Translations under genes and position numbers: made by a program
Notes under the pieces: model-generated
What the model saw: only the letters and a program-made list of their open reading frames with translations
Told to the model about the DNA's origin: nothing
The model's database searches: none
In this document: positions 26,112-37,224 of the stretch, piece by piece
Layout of the letters: each line of letters opens with the position of its first letter
Position numbering within the stretch: the stretch's first letter is position 1
From: Paenalcaligenes niemegkensis
Lineage (GTDB): Bacteria > Pseudomonadota > Gammaproteobacteria > Burkholderiales > Burkholderiaceae_B
DNA length: 64,000 nucleotides
Assembly (NCBI RefSeq): GCF_022230885.1
Contig: NZ_JAKGCT010000004.1
Span: forward strand, 124,001-188,000
Reading direction: 5' to 3'

Positions 26112-27671
26112 TTAAAGTAACCAGTCTATGGGGAGCTTGGAGAGAATGCCGATGCCGAATCTGGACATCATGCTGGTGCCTGGCTCCTGGGTGTGGATGA
26201 TACTTGCTCCGTCATCCAGTTCGACCCAGATCAGCTTGCCTTCAGGGCTTAGCTTGACCTGATAGCTGGATCGGGGGATTTGCTTATCGAAGAGTGATGA
26301 GATTTCATTTGCTAGCTTGGGGCTGTGGATGACAAAGCCCAGTTCGGTATTTAAATGTGCCGAGCGTGGATCAAAATTAAACGAACCCACAAACAAACGG
26401 TCATGATCAATAGAGAAAGTTTTAGCGTGGAGGCTGGAGCCAGAACTGCCAAAACGGCCAATACCTGATTTTTTTAAGTCGCCGGAGGAGAGCTTCTTAA
26501 GCTCATACAGTTCTATGCCGTTAGCCAGCAAGATTTTACGCCATTTGGCATAGCCTGCATGAACCACGGCGACGTCGGTAGCATCGTAGGAATTGGTCAG
26601 TATCCGTATGTTCAGGCCATCGGTTTTCATAAGTTCGATAAAACTGTCGACCCCGGCTTTGGTGGGAACAAAATAAGAAGAAATCAGGTCGACCTGGGAG
26701 CGCGGTGTGCCGATGGCCCGGCTGAGCTGATAGGTGAACATGTCTCTTTCATGTGCCTTATCCAGCGCCTTGGCGGGATCATCGCTGATGATTTCGGTAG
26801 GCACCCACTCGACGCCCAGCTCGCCGCCTAGCAGGTCGCGAATAATGGCAGTGCGGCTAATAGCCTCTATGTAATCTTTGCGGCGATCGGGCAGTTTAAG
26901 ATTGAGACGCGTCAAGTCGACTTTGGAAAGGTCATAGGCCTTCATGTCTTGCACAATGCTGCTAACCGGATAGGACGATTCACTAGACCAGTAGCGGTCA
27001 AAGTCTTCAGACACGTCGTTCACGACTTTGCCTATAGCGAGCACATCAAGGTCTGTAAAATGTATCTCGGAGACGGCGCCGAAGTATTCATCGCCGATAT
27101 TGCGTCCACCTACAATCGTGGCGGAGTTATCGGCCGTGAACGATTTATTATGCATGCGGCGATTAAGGCGCTTGAACTCGAACAGGTAGCCCAGGAATTT
27201 GGGGCTGCGCAGCATAAAGGGGTTAAAGAGCCTGACTTGAATATTGGGATGGTTGTCCAGGGTGACCAGAGCCGTGTCCAGATCGGTAATGCCATTATCA
27301 TCCAATAATAATCGTATACGTACGCCCCGGTCAGCGGCATCTTTCAGGGTTTGCAGCATAAGGCCGCCGGTAGTGTCGTTTCGCCAGATGTAGTATTGAA
27401 TATCCAGGGTCTTTTGGGCGGCTTTGGCCAAGAGCACGCGTACGGCGAAGGCCTCATGAGCATCCGGTAACGAGCGAATGCCACTTAAGCCGGGGTGCGC
27501 CTTTGCCAGGGGTGAAAGGGCTTTACCCAGTTGGGTGTCTAGCGCTTCGCTGGTCGAAATGGCCGTGCTTTCAATCCGATGTCCTGCCGGAGGCAAACTA
27601 CAGCCCAGCAGTGACGCCAAACTGAGCACGACAAGATATCGCCAAAGACGGTGTGACAAAATACGTAACAT
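26112..27671 (-). CDS. clsC: Phospholipase D-family lipoprotein, ClsC-like cardiolipin synthase
   Basis: This 519-residue protein has two HKD motifs: MHNKSFTADNS (about 173-183) and LHAKTFSIDHDRLFVGSFN (about 412-430). These make the phosphatidyl-transferase active site of the PLD superfamily. The N-terminal LASLLGC is a lipobox (cysteine near 24), so it is likely membrane-tethered. YmdC/ClsC of E. coli makes cardiolipin from phosphatidylglycerol and phosphatidylethanolamine. AGGTAGCG precedes the ATG. No YmdB partner is seen next to it. Confidence 0.85.
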   Translation of the reverse strand: MLRILSHRLWRYLVVLSLASLLGCSLPPAGHRIESTAISTSEALDTQLGKALSPLAKAHPGLSGIRSLPDAHEAFAVRVLLAKAAQKTLDIQYYIWRNDTTGGLMLQTLKDAADRGVRIRLLLDDNGITDLDTALVTLDNHPNIQVRLFNPFMLRSPKFLGYLFEFKRLNRRMHNKSFTADNSATIVGGRNIGDEYFGAVSEIHFTDLDVLAIGKVVNDVSEDFDRYWSSESSYPVSSIVQDMKAYDLSKVDLTRLNLKLPDRRKDYIEAISRTAIIRDLLGGELGVEWVPTEIISDDPAKALDKAHERDMFTYQLSRAIGTPRSQVDLISSYFVPTKAGVDSFIELMKTDGLNIRILTNSYDATDVAVVHAGYAKWRKILLANGIELYELKKLSSGDLKKSGIGRFGSSGSSLHAKTFSIDHDRLFVGSFNFDPRSAHLNTELGFVIHSPKLANEISSLFDKQIPRSSYQVKLSPEGKLIWVELDDGASIIHTQEPGTSMMSRFGIGILSKLPIDWLL

Positions 27672-27797
27672 TAGCGCTACCTTTTAGAATTATCAGTTTT
27701 TGTGCCACCTAAGCATAAGAAAAGTTTGCAGATTAGGCTACTTGATGTTGTTGTATTCAAGTTTGAGCTTGTAATGAGTAAAAATTCAGGACGCACG

Positions 27798-30700
27798 TTA
27801 ATGAAAGTCTCGACTTTTTTTGTTGAGTGTGGGTAGAAGATGACTAAGGTCCACAATTCGTTTTGTTAGCAGGCTTTGTGTTTGTTGATGGGACTGCCAT
27901 ACACCAAAGGCCCCAAGCAATGTGGCATGCCGTAATATTTGGCGTTGCCGTTCGGCAGTGTCTGCATGCAAGATGAGATTTATTTGTCCGAACTCGTCTT
28001 CCAGTGTGATGAACACAACCCCTTTGGCCGTACCAGGGCGCTGTCGCACCGTGACCATTCCGCAGGTGCGAATCAGCCGTCTGTCGGGCTGATCAAGCAA
28101 TTGTTTAGAGCTTAAGTAGCGTCTGGCCTGTAAAGAGCTGCGAAGCAAGGCCAGGGGATGTGAGTTCAGGCTTATACCAGTGTGCTGATAATCGGACAGT
28201 AAATTACTGAGTTCATTGGGCTCGCTTAGTACGGGCCTATCTGTAGGGGCGTCAATAATAGGGCTTTCTTTTAATAGCCCTTTGTCAGGTAGACTGGCAC
28301 TGGCTTCCCAGGCAGCCTGGTGGCGATGGCCGGCCAGGCTTTGTAAGGCGCCTGCATAAGCTAAAACGTCTATTTCATGTTTGTTAAGCTGTGCGCGCTG
28401 TGCGGCATCACGCACTGAACTAAATATTTGAACGGCCCGCGCTTCTTCCAGGCGCCAGCCACAGTCTTGGTTTAAGCCTTTAATTAAATTGAAACCCAGG
28501 CGTACTGCGGGCCGTTGGGCAGGGCCCATTTCGAGTTTGGCCTCCCAGTCGCTGTGCAAGAGGTCAATGGGCAGCACCTGGACCCGATGCCGCTGGGCAT
28601 CTTGGATTAAGGTTGAAGGCGAATAAAAACCCATGGGCTGACTGTTGAGCAAGGCTGTTAAAAAAGCTTCAGGTTCATGGCGTTTTAGCCAGCTGCTGTG
28701 ATAGGCCAATAGAGCAAAGCTTGCTGCATGGCTTTCAGGGAAACCATACTCACCAAAACCTTCGATTTGTTTGAAGATTTGTATGGCGAAGCCTTCTTCA
28801 TAGCCATTAGTCTTCATACCCTCGATGATTTTGTGATAATACTTGCTGATGCCACCTTTGCGTTTCCAGGTAGCCATGGCGCGGCGCAGACCATTGGCAT
28901 CGTCTGCACTGAAGCCTGCAGCAATCATGGCGATTTGCATGACCTGTTCCTGAAAAATAGGCACCCCTAAAGTGCGTTCCAGCGCGGCTTTAAGCTCTTC
29001 TTTAGGGTAAGAGACTTCTTCGTTTTTTCTCTGCGCTTTAAGTAAGGATGAACCATGCCGCCTTGAATGGGGCCGGGACGAACAATGGCAACCTGAACTA
29101 CCAGATCGTAAAAGGTTTTAGGTTTTAACCTGGGAAGCATGGACATTTGCGCACGAGATTCAATTTGAAAGGTGCCGATGGTGTCCGCTGCCTGGATCAT
29201 GCGGTAGGTAGGGAGGTCTTCCTGTTCGATATCCTGTTGTGTAAAGGGGCCTTCCGGCGTTCGGAAACATAATCAAGGGCGCGGCGTATTACAGACAGCA
29301 TTCCCAGGGCCAGGATATCAACCTTTAAAAAGTTAAGCGCATCCAGGTCGTCTTTGTCCCACTGCACAATACGCCGATTAGGCATAGCGGCATTTTCTAT
29401 GGGAACTAATCGCTTTAGACTTTCCCTGCCAATGACAAACCCTCCTGGGTGTTGAGAAAGGTGGCGAGGAAAGTTGATAAGGCTTTCGCTTAGTATCAAC
29501 CACTGTTTGCTTTTTGCTGATGTCATGTCTACGCCGTATTCAGCCATGCGTTGAGCCACTTTTTCCCGGCCATCCCAGTAGCTATGGCCTTTGGCTACGC
29601 GATCAATGATTAAAGGATCTATGCCTAAAGCCTTGCCTACATCGCGCAAGGCACTTTTGGATCGGTAGGAAATCACCACTGCCGTAAGCGCCGCACGGTC
29701 TTTACCGTATTTATTATAAATATATTGAATGACTTCTTCGCGCCGTTGGTGCTCAAAATCTACATCGATGTCTGGCGGTTCGTTTCGTTCTTTACTGATA
29801 AAGCGTTCGAACAGGGTGGAGCTTTGGTCGGGGTCAACCTCGGTGATTGCCAGACAATAGCACACAGCGCTATTTGCCGCTGAACCCCGGCCCTGGCACA
29901 GTATTTGATGCTGACGCGCGAACTGCACAATGTCGTAAACCGTCAGGAAATAGGCTTCGAATTTTAGCTCTTGAATTAAGTCGAGTTCTTTCTCAAGCAG
30001 TTTTTGGACGTGCAGGGGTATGCCGTGGGGATAACGCCATCTGGCTCCTATGTAGGTTTGTTCACGCAAGTAATCGTGAGGATTGCGGTTTTCAGGGCAA
30101 ATTTCATAGGGATACTGATATTGAATTTGCGTTAAAGAGAAGTTGCAGCGCTGTGCAATAACCACGCTTTCCTGTAAATGTTCAGGCGCATAAATATTGG
30201 CCAGGCGTACCCGTGTACGCAGATGCAGTTCGGCATTGGCATAGCGCCGGGTCGCAGACAAAGCAATGGTCGTGGTGTGCGCAATGGCTGTTAAGGTGTC
30301 GAGCAGGGGCTTACGTGAACGTACGTGCATGTGTACGTTGCCCGTAGCCACTATAGGCATTTGATATTGGCAGGCCACAGTGGCTAGTTGCTGCTTGTGT
30401 TGAGCGTCGCGGCTGCGTAGCTGCAGATTAAGGCCTAGCCAGCAGCGGCCTTCGAAATGAGCCTTAAGCCATAAGGCTTGTGCTTGTAATTCTGCCTGTT
30501 TGGCGCAGTATTCTGGTAGCAGGATGGCCAGGCAACCAGGCATGGCCGTTAACAAGGGGTTTTCAGGTGCACTGATATCAGTGGTGTGCAGCAGATAATC
30601 GCCTTTTTTAACCCGCTGTCTTCCCAGGCTGATCAGTTCGCATAAATTATTATAGCCTTCGAGGTTTTGAGCTAATAAAACCAGCCTGAGGGGGACAGGC

Positions 30701-30942
30701 AGACTGGAGTCTTGCAAGCGAAACGAGGCACCAATAATTAACTGTAATCCGATCTCGCTGGCTTCTACATGCGCACGCACCACGCCTGCCACTGAGCATT
30801 CGTCTGTAATTGCAAGTGCTGTATATCCTAGTTGATGTGCCCGCTGAACCAGTTCGTGGGGATGTGAAGCTGCTTTTAAAAAGCTGAAATTACTTAGGCA
30901 ATGAAGTTCTGCGTAGTTAGGCAGTGCTGAAGTCAAAGGCAT
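27798..30942 (-). CDS. dnaE2: Error-prone DNA polymerase DnaE2 (two frameshifts)
   Basis: DnaE2 is the translesion polymerase of the ImuA-ImuB-DnaE2 mutasome. The N-terminal PHP domain begins [18 protein letters not shown]. The palm carries the catalytic aspartates in [16 protein letters not shown], and the C-terminal OB domain includes [19 protein letters not shown]. The frame breaks at the G4 run 29246-29249 and the T6 run 29033-29038 (plus-strand coordinates). One added base each gives about 1048 residues, the family length. ATG 30942 ([14 protein letters not shown]) is chosen over an upstream in-frame codon. imuB ends 11 bases upstream. Confidence 0.9.
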
Positions 30943-30953
30943 ATTGTCACCCC

Positions 30954-32399
30954 TTAGGCGAAAAGCCCGTGCAAATACCATTCGCCCTTGTCTTTAAGGT
31001 CTTGGTATATCCAGTATCTGGAGCCGTCCTTGGCTTCGGCAATAAAATAGTCTCGTGCGATAGGGGAATCCCACCAGCCGTCTTCCAGGCGTTCAGGGCC
31101 GGAAATCATGTATAAGGGTGAGGTGTAAAAAGGGCGATGTTGCCTGACGGTTAAAGGCAGAGGCTTGGGCAATAGCCAAAAAGGCCGGGGACCTGTGGGC
31201 AAGAGCGCTGCGGCGTTTTCTTGCTTGGGGTGGCTAAGCCACCGATTGGCGTGCTCGGGCCTGTAGTCAGCAAGGGGAGCGGCTTCAAAGATGGCGTTTT
31301 CACCCAGACGGGCCTTTAGCAGGTCAAGTAAAGGAGGAAGTTCAGCCATCGCCCCGACAGGGTCAGGAAATAAGCTCTGGCTTTGAGTCTCGCGCGCCTG
31401 GAAATAATTAACCTGCAAAGAGATAGCAATGACAGGCGCGGGCAGGGTGTAGTGGTTCAGATGTTCTTGCAATAGTCGGGCCAGTACGACTGGGCACCAG
31501 CTTGGCGAACCCAGCTTCAGTTCCAGCAGACTTGGGCTAAGCAAATGAGGGGCACGTTCATGTTCAAGATAAAGAGATAATTGATTAATCGATAGCTGAT
31601 GTGCTTGCAGCCAGCCACAAAGCTGTTCGATTAAACGCTGAGCGCGGTATTGTATGGCCGAGGCATGTTCGACACTGTCGTAAAGCTCGATTCTGGTGTT
31701 GAAGGTATCGGCTGCTTCTAAAAAGGCCAGGTGTTCGGGTTCTTTACCCAGGGCCTGATCCAGTTCGCTTAGCAGCAAGGGCGAGGTTCGGCGCAACAGG
31801 GCAGCCCGAGGCAGTGCGGCAAGGGCGCCCAGATTGGTGCAGCCAATAGCGCTTAGCCATGGTAAATGAGCCTGTGCCCGCTGCAGGTGTTCGCAAGAAA
31901 TTGGTGCTAACAAACGGCCCAGGCGTTTAAAGCTCAGGGTACGGTGCTGGCGCCCAGGGCTATGCAGCAGTAAAAGTGAGCCGGTGGCGGTAGGGGCCAT
32001 TGAGTGTCTGGACTTATAGCCACTGCGTTTCAATAGACTGCGTATGGCTTTGTATAAACGTAATGGCCCGCCAAATAGTCGAAGGCTGGCGCTGACATGC
32101 AAGGTGATGGTGTCTGGCCCTGTCAGGCTGACTTCAGGGGTGTATTGCATAAGGCTGATACCCACTTGTTCAAGCAGACGGGGCGCGGCCATGGGATCCA
32201 GGGGAATGATTTTGCAATCGGCGCATAGGGTAGGGACGCCGCCGACGCGCATGCCGGTACGCACTCCGGCAGCACTGGCAAGTGGCGAACAGCTAAGCAC
32301 CACATCACGGTCAATGATGGCGATGGCCTGTGTAGGCCAATTCGGATTGTGGGCGTCCAGCTGCAGGTGTGGAAGTTTTATGCTGATCCAGCAAAGCAT
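30954..32399 (-). CDS. imuB: ImuB, Y-family-polymerase-like mutasome subunit
   Basis: ImuB is a catalytically dead Y-family polymerase homologue that bridges DnaE2 to the beta clamp in SOS mutagenesis. The 481-residue protein begins MLCWISIKLPHLQLDA, without the catalytic acidic residues of active Y polymerases. It has the helix-hairpin-helix-like LSAIGCTNLGALAALPRAAL and ends in a basic aromatic tail typical of the family (SRYWIYQDLKDKGEWYLHG). Its first 89 bases overlap imuA. Confidence 0.9.
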   Translation of the reverse strand: MLCWISIKLPHLQLDAHNPNWPTQAIAIIDRDVVLSCSPLASAAGVRTGMRVGGVPTLCADCKIIPLDPMAAPRLLEQVGISLMQYTPEVSLTGPDTITLHVSASLRLFGGPLRLYKAIRSLLKRSGYKSRHSMAPTATGSLLLLHSPGRQHRTLSFKRLGRLLAPISCEHLQRAQAHLPWLSAIGCTNLGALAALPRAALLRRTSPLLLSELDQALGKEPEHLAFLEAADTFNTRIELYDSVEHASAIQYRAQRLIEQLCGWLQAHQLSINQLSLYLEHERAPHLLSPSLLELKLGSPSWCPVVLARLLQEHLNHYTLPAPVIAISLQVNYFQARETQSQSLFPDPVGAMAELPPLLDLLKARLGENAIFEAAPLADYRPEHANRWLSHPKQENAAALLPTGPRPFWLLPKPLPLTVRQHRPFYTSPLYMISGPERLEDGWWDSPIARDYFIAEAKDGSRYWIYQDLKDKGEWYLHGLFA

Positions 32400-33027
32400 G
32401 TTCGTGACGGGTGTTGAGGTACAGGGGAATAAATACAGGGGAGTCTAAAGGCTTGCCCAGGCGTTTAATTATTTGAAGGCTCAGACCTTTAGCCTGAGGC
32501 TTTAGCTGCAGCCTTAGCGGAGCGGGCGAATGCTGTATTGCACTTTGTAAAGGACGCATAATGACAAATAGAGCATCATGGTGTTGGGCGGCTAAATGTA
32601 AGCGTCGCAACGCAGCAGAATGTATGTGTTCTTGCCACAGCAATACGGCACCAAAGCAACCTTGCTTTAACGCCTTTTCGCAAGCCCATAGGGCATCGGC
32701 CAGATAGCAGGTCTTGATGCTGTATAGCTGCGCGGGATTAGCCCCCCATTGTTGCCATGCGATGATATTAGGTATCAGCGGCGGGTTAATCAGGGCGATA
32801 GGTAGCTTCTGCTTCTGAAGCAGTGCGGGTTTTAGCAGTTGCAGTTCACCGATTCCGGGTTGTTGAAGTGCGAAATCGATAAGAGAGCCCAAGGGCCATC
32901 CTTGGCCGGGCAGCTGGGCGGACAACAATGGAAAACCGGTCTCCAGCCCTAAGCCGGAGGTGCTTAACACTTGCGAAGCCCTCCAGAGAGAAGGGTGTAT
33001 ATGTTCCGGGGAAAGCGGAGTTGTCAT
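32311..33027 (-). CDS. imuA: ImuA, SulA/RecA-like mutasome subunit
   Basis: ImuA is the first gene of the imuA-imuB-dnaE2 operon. It is a RecA-fold/SulA-related protein needed for DNA-damage-induced mutagenesis. The 238-residue product begins MTTPLSPEHIHPSLWRAS and contains LPGQGWPLGSLIDF and a hydrophobic ALINPPLIPNIIAWQQWG segment. The start at 33027 is preferred over 33102 because the upstream extension overlaps the LexA box at 33056. The 89-base overlap with imuB is longer than usual and could hide a small error. Confidence 0.85.
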   Translation of the reverse strand: MTTPLSPEHIHPSLWRASQVLSTSGLGLETGFPLLSAQLPGQGWPLGSLIDFALQQPGIGELQLLKPALLQKQKLPIALINPPLIPNIIAWQQWGANPAQLYSIKTCYLADALWACEKALKQGCFGAVLLWQEHIHSAALRRLHLAAQHHDALFVIMRPLQSAIQHSPAPLRLQLKPQAKGLSLQIIKRLGKPLDSPVFIPLYLNTRHEHALLDQHKTSTPAAGRPQSELAYTGHRHH

Positions 33028-33055
33028 GGTGTGCGTATTTTTCAAGATTTGATTG

Positions 33056-33071
33056 CTGTATAAATATACAG
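33056..33071. promoter_or_regulatory. LexA (SOS) box upstream of imuA
   Basis: CTGTATAAATATACAG is a near-perfect match to the gammaproteobacterial and betaproteobacterial LexA operator CTG-N10-CAG, with an alternating TA core. It lies 29 bases before the imuA start. This predicts DNA-damage induction of imuA-imuB-dnaE2. Confidence 0.85.
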
Positions 33072-33229
33072 TAGTTTTAGCCTTAGTTGAGCACTTCAGC
33101 AAGGGTTTAAATAGTGAGTGGCCCTGAAACTTGTAAGCAATGGCAGTTTTTATTTAACGTAAAGCCATAAAAACAAAGTCTTAGCGGCATAATTGATAGC
33201 ACTTTCTTATTATTGATTCAGGATACGGT

Positions 33230-35655
33230 ATGGCTGCCTTGCAACGATTTTTGCTTCGAACAGGCTTGGGCTTGAGCCTTCTGATTGTAATGACGCTTGC
33301 GTCTGGTAGCTGGGCAGCCGAAGCTATTTCTTTCGAGGCTCAACTGCAGCAAGCCAGGCAAACCCTAGATCAAATTCAAGGCAAACTCGAAAAAAAGACT
33401 CCTCCCTTGATGATGCCAGTCTGGTAGAAATGCGTAACGTCCTGCAAAGTGCGCAAACGCAAGCGACTGAGATCGTAAGCAAGCTTGAGCCCGAACTAAA
33501 CAGTGTGCAGGCGCGTGTCAAAGAATTGGGACCGGTTGCCATTGATACCACTGAAACGCCTGAACTTAGCCAGCAGCGTACACAGCTTAACCAGGAACAG
33601 ACCGAGCTCGATTCTCAAATTAAGTCTGCCCGTTTAATCCATGTGGAAGCCCGTCAAGGCATAGAGGAAATTGCTCAACAACGTCGGCTACGCTTTAAAA
33701 CCGAGCTTGGGCAACGCTCTCAACCTGTGCTGACCCCTCGTTTTTGGGCTAACTTAAAGCGTGACTTTCCTAACGACTGGAAGCGCTTCCAATCGCTTAG
33801 CAATGATTTTGAAAAGGCTGTGCAGGCCGTTCCCCTGCGTACGTGGCTGGTAAGTTCCGCCTTGGCTGCGGTTCTGATCGTGATCTCGATCCTGTTGCGC
33901 AGAAGCATGCTTGAGTTCACGATTCGGCACACTAAACCCACACGTTTGCGGCGTTCTTTGGCTACCTTTTTTCAGGTTATTGTGTTTACGCTTGTGCCAG
34001 GGCTTATTGTTTCTGTCTTTGCGCACGGGCTAGAGTGGGATCAAACGCTGGATACGTCGTTAACTACCCTGGTTCAGGCCTGTACATCAGCGGCTTATAT
34101 GGCTGGCTTTGTGACGGGTCTGGGCAAGGCCTTGCTATCGGCAAACCGTCCCACCTGGCGTCTTCCTCCCTTGTCAAACGGGATCGCCCGACGGCTAAGC
34201 TGGATTGCGCCAGTATTGGCTTTTCTGATTGTCATTACGTGGGTATCGCAGCCCTTGTTGAATTTAACCAATGCCAGCTTAAGCACCACGGTATTGATGG
34301 GGAATTTAACCACCATCACATTTAGCATTGTGATTGCCATATCAGCTATTCATCTGTCGGTGGCATTAAAGCGCAGTTTGGCTGAGCACGATCCTAATCT
34401 TCCGTTTTTACCCAAGTGGTTAAAAACCTTGCCCAGTCTTCTGGGGATAGTAATAGGGCTTAACCTGCTTGCACTGCTTTTTGGCTTTAATGCTTTTAGT
34501 GCCTTGGTTGTGCTTGAGTTAGTGTGGGTCGCCCTTATTTTCTGCAGCGCCTATCTTATGATGTTACTGGTGGGTGACAGTAGCCAGGCCATGCTGCAGC
34601 AGCTCAAGCTCTGGTGTACGAATGATGACATTAGCCAGATGCAATTGCGTACGCGTAGCCAGGTGGTTATTGTGCTGTCGGCCGTGCTTAAGGTGGCTTT
34701 GGTGTTCAGTGCCATCAGCCTGGCTTTTTCCCCCTTTGGCGAAGACCCTTCCGACTGGGTCAAGCGGCGGCTTGGCTTTCTTTACGAGGGTTTTAATTTA
34801 GGTGAGGCTGTACTCAAGCCTACCTCTCTGCTAATGGCTTTGGCCATCTTGCTAGGGGGCGTATATATTATTCGAATGCTGCGCAACTGGATGCAAGAGC
34901 AGTTTTTGCCGGCCACTCGTTTAGATCCCGGAATGCGCGTTTCAGCCTCGAATCTTTTTAGTTATGTGGGCTATTTTGTAGTGGGGGCAATGACGATTTC
35001 CTCGCTGGGAATAGGCCTGGAACGCATGGCCTGGATTCTGAGTGCTTTGTCTGTGGGTATTGGTTTTGGTTTGCAGGCAGTGGTGCAGAACTTTGTTTCA
35101 GGTTTGATTTTACTGGCCGAGCGCCCCATTAAAGTAGGAGACTGGGTCAGTTTGAATGGTGTCGAAGGTAATGTACGGCGCATTAACGCTCGTGCTACTG
35201 AAATCGAAATGTTCGACCGCTCTACCTTAATTGTTCCCAACTCTGAGTTCATTACAAAAACGGTACGTAATGTGACTTTGACCAATCCGTTAGGTGTGGT
35301 GAAATTAAGTTTATTGATGCCGATGAAAACCGATGCGGATCAGGTCGCTGAAGTTTTGCGCCAGGCAATGGCCTCGCAGGCCGATATTCTTGAGGACCCG
35401 GCGCCTTCGGTTAGCCTGGATGGTTTCGACGCCAATGGACTCGCATTTTCTGCAAACTGTTTTGTCAGTAGCCCTCGTCATTCGTCACGTGTACGCAGCG
35501 CTTTGTTTTTTGAAATAGTGCGACGTTTGAGGCAGGCCGACCTTAGTTTGCATCCCACGCAAAATGTAACCGTAAAGCCTGATGCTCAATCGGTTGCTTC
35601 AGTGTCTGGAAAACAGGGCACAGACGAAATTACTGAAGCGTTAAACCGTAAATAA
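33230..35655 (+). CDS. MscS-family mechanosensitive channel with DUF3772-type N-terminal region (frameshifted)
   Basis: This large inner-membrane channel has a signal peptide (LASGSWAAEA), then a periplasmic coiled-coil region (about 30-170), about ten membrane segments, and the MscS pore and beta domains. GFGLQAVVQNFVSGLILLAE is the pore helix, followed by ERPIKVGDWVSLNGVEGNV. The frame breaks in the A7 run 33390-33396; one added A gives LEKKDSSLDDASLVEMRN and a product of about 808 residues. The role is probably osmotic protection. It ends 15 bases inside the convergent HIT gene. Confidence 0.85.
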
Positions 35656-36048
35656 CAAGGCTGAAAATGCGGCTTTCTGCGCGTGGGCCTGTTCGGCAGA
35701 ATAGGGTTTCGCAGGCACTTTTCCCCATACCGGAGCCGGCCATGCCGCGTCGCTTTTGTGTCGGGCAATAATGTGCATATGCAATTGAGGAACCATATTT
35801 CCCAAGGTGGCAATATTCATCTTGTCGGCTTTGCTGTAGACAGACAAGGCCTTCGCTACGGCGGTGGTTTCTGTCCATAATTGCTGTTGATCTTCAGCAT
35901 TAAGCTCAAAGATCTCACTGATATCGGGGCGCTTGGGTACCAAGATAAGCCAGGGATACTGCTGATCATTGATCAGCAGCACTTTGCAAAGAGATAGCTC
36001 GCCGATTTCAATGGTGTCAGCAGCAAGAGTAGGGTGTAGGCTAAACAT
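35641..36048 (-). CDS. HIT-family protein
   Basis: This 135-residue histidine-triad protein begins MFSLHPTLAADTIEIGELSL and has the HIT motif region NMVPQLHMHIIARHKSD (about 89-105). Such proteins act as nucleotide hydrolases or transferases. Its end overlaps the channel gene tail to tail. The stop of dtd lies just 2 bases upstream of its ATG, so they form an operon. Confidence 0.85.
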   Translation of the reverse strand: MFSLHPTLAADTIEIGELSLCKVLLINDQQYPWLILVPKRPDISEIFELNAEDQQQLWTETTAVAKALSVYSKADKMNIATLGNMVPQLHMHIIARHKSDAAWPAPVWGKVPAKPYSAEQAHAQKAAFSALLFTV

Positions 36049-36050
36049 AA

Positions 36051-36497
36051 TTACGGTATGCGTACGCTTAAAGGGATTGTAACGGGGCCATCGTTTATTA
36101 ATGCCACCTGCATATCCGCACCAAATAAACCGGCTTCTACCGGATTATGCAGCTGCTTTGCCTGCGCGACCAGGTAGTTAAATAAAAAACGGCCCAGGTC
36201 AGGCGGGGCCGCTTTGGTGAACCCGGGGCGGTTGCCCCGGCTGGTATCTGCGGCCAAGGTGAATTGGCTTACCAATAATAAACCGCCATTTAGCTGCTGC
36301 AGGCTATCATTCATTTTGCCCTCGGCATCATTAAAGATCCGCAGCTTCAGCAGCTTGGCGAGCAGAGCATCGGCTGTGGCAGGAGTGTCATCAGGTTCTG
36401 CACACACAAGCACTAATAAGCCTTGACCGATACTTGCGATGCGCTCACCCGAAACTTCAACATTGGCCGAGCGAACCCGTTGTACAACAGCTAGCAT
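36051..36497 (-). CDS. dtd: D-aminoacyl-tRNA deacylase Dtd
   Basis: Dtd removes D-amino acids (and glycine) mischarged on tRNAs. The 148-residue product has the family length and motifs: [15 protein letters not shown] at the start, [17 protein letters not shown] (about 77-93) and NDGPVTIPL near the end (the GPVT motif). It is followed directly by the HIT gene. A hypothetical gene precedes it by 11 bases, making a three-gene unit. Confidence 0.93.
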   Translation of the reverse strand: MLAVVQRVRSANVEVSGERIASIGQGLLVLVCAEPDDTPATADALLAKLLKLRIFNDAEGKMNDSLQQLNGGLLLVSQFTLAADTSRGNRPGFTKAAPPDLGRFLFNYLVAQAKQLHNPVEAGLFGADMQVALINDGPVTIPLSVRIP

Positions 36498-36508
36498 GGT
36501 TATCCTTT

Positions 36509-36877
36509 TTACTCAGGCGAATCATCGCACTTAAAATGCAGCTTGCAGTTTTCGGGTAGTTTTGGGGGAGGGCTGGTTCGTTGCAAACCTTGCTCCGCCT
36601 GCTGATCACCGGCCTTGGCGAAACGGATTAATCGCTGTCGGTTGATGATCAGTGCTACGCGCTCAAGCTGCAGCAATAGGTCGGTATTAATGTGGGAGCC
36701 GAGGCTGGTCCAATATCCCGAATGCAAATCGGCTCGCCGTAGCCAGCTTGGCTCGAAAGAACCGATGAACTGGTTGGTGTCAGTGCTTATCTTTAAGCGG
36801 CTGGAACCCGACACGCTACGGGCGGTAAATTGTTGATTATTGAGGCTGAAAGTGTAGCCACTGTTGCTGGAAGTCAT
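36509..36877 (-). CDS. Conserved-looking hypothetical protein (122 aa)
   Basis: The 122-residue product begins [20 protein letters not shown] and contains [14 protein letters not shown], which reads like a small beta-rich domain, then a helical region [15 protein letters not shown] and a basic end. I do not recognise the family. A strong GGAGCTAAT-ATG start and the tight spacing to dtd suggest that it is expressed with dtd and the HIT gene. Confidence 0.6.
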   Translation of the reverse strand: MTSSNSGYTFSLNNQQFTARSVSGSSRLKISTDTNQFIGSFEPSWLRRADLHSGYWTSLGSHINTDLLLQLERVALIINRQRLIRFAKAGDQQAEQGLQRTSPPPKLPENCKLHFKCDDSPE

Positions 36878-37224
36878 ATTAGCTCCGTTTTAGCTCTTGA
36901 GGCCGGTGGCCAAGGTGAGCAAGTTGGATTAAAACACCTCTGAGGCGCAGGCCGGGTTATTAAGCCCAACTAGGTTTTGCGACACAGAAACAATAAAGCC
37001 CGCTACAAAGCGGGCTTTATTAACTTACCCACTTGGTTGCCGACGGTTGGCCATATCATGAATCCACCTTGTGAGGGTACACAGGTTGGCATGGGCATTA
37101 CCCAACTCTTGATATTGAATAAATTCTACCATGCCTGGAATGAATGTCCAGAGCACTAGCGTAGCTATGTTGCAAGCTGTGCGCCTATGCGGGAAAGCAG
37201 AGCGTGTGAACGGCGCACTGCAAA
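36878..37224. other. Intergenic region with terminator
   Basis: This 347-base stretch holds the hairpin at 36992-37021 and otherwise no recognised gene. A plus-strand frame of 60 codons (36977-37159) contains the hairpin and is not credible as a gene. Confidence 0.5.
36992..37021 (-). terminator. Bidirectional-looking hairpin downstream of the DUF3141 gene
   Basis: AATAAAGCCCGC (36992-37003) and GCGGGCTTTATT (37010-37021) form a perfect 12-bp stem with loop TACAAA. It lies 200 bases past the stop of the DUF3141 gene (37225, minus) and could end that transcript. The stem itself is A/T-ended, which makes it a usable terminator on either strand. Confidence 0.65.

Noticed and set aside
36977..37159. 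60-codon plus-strand ORF downstream of the DUF3141 gene
   Set aside because: It contains the perfect terminator-like hairpin and lacks a start signal.
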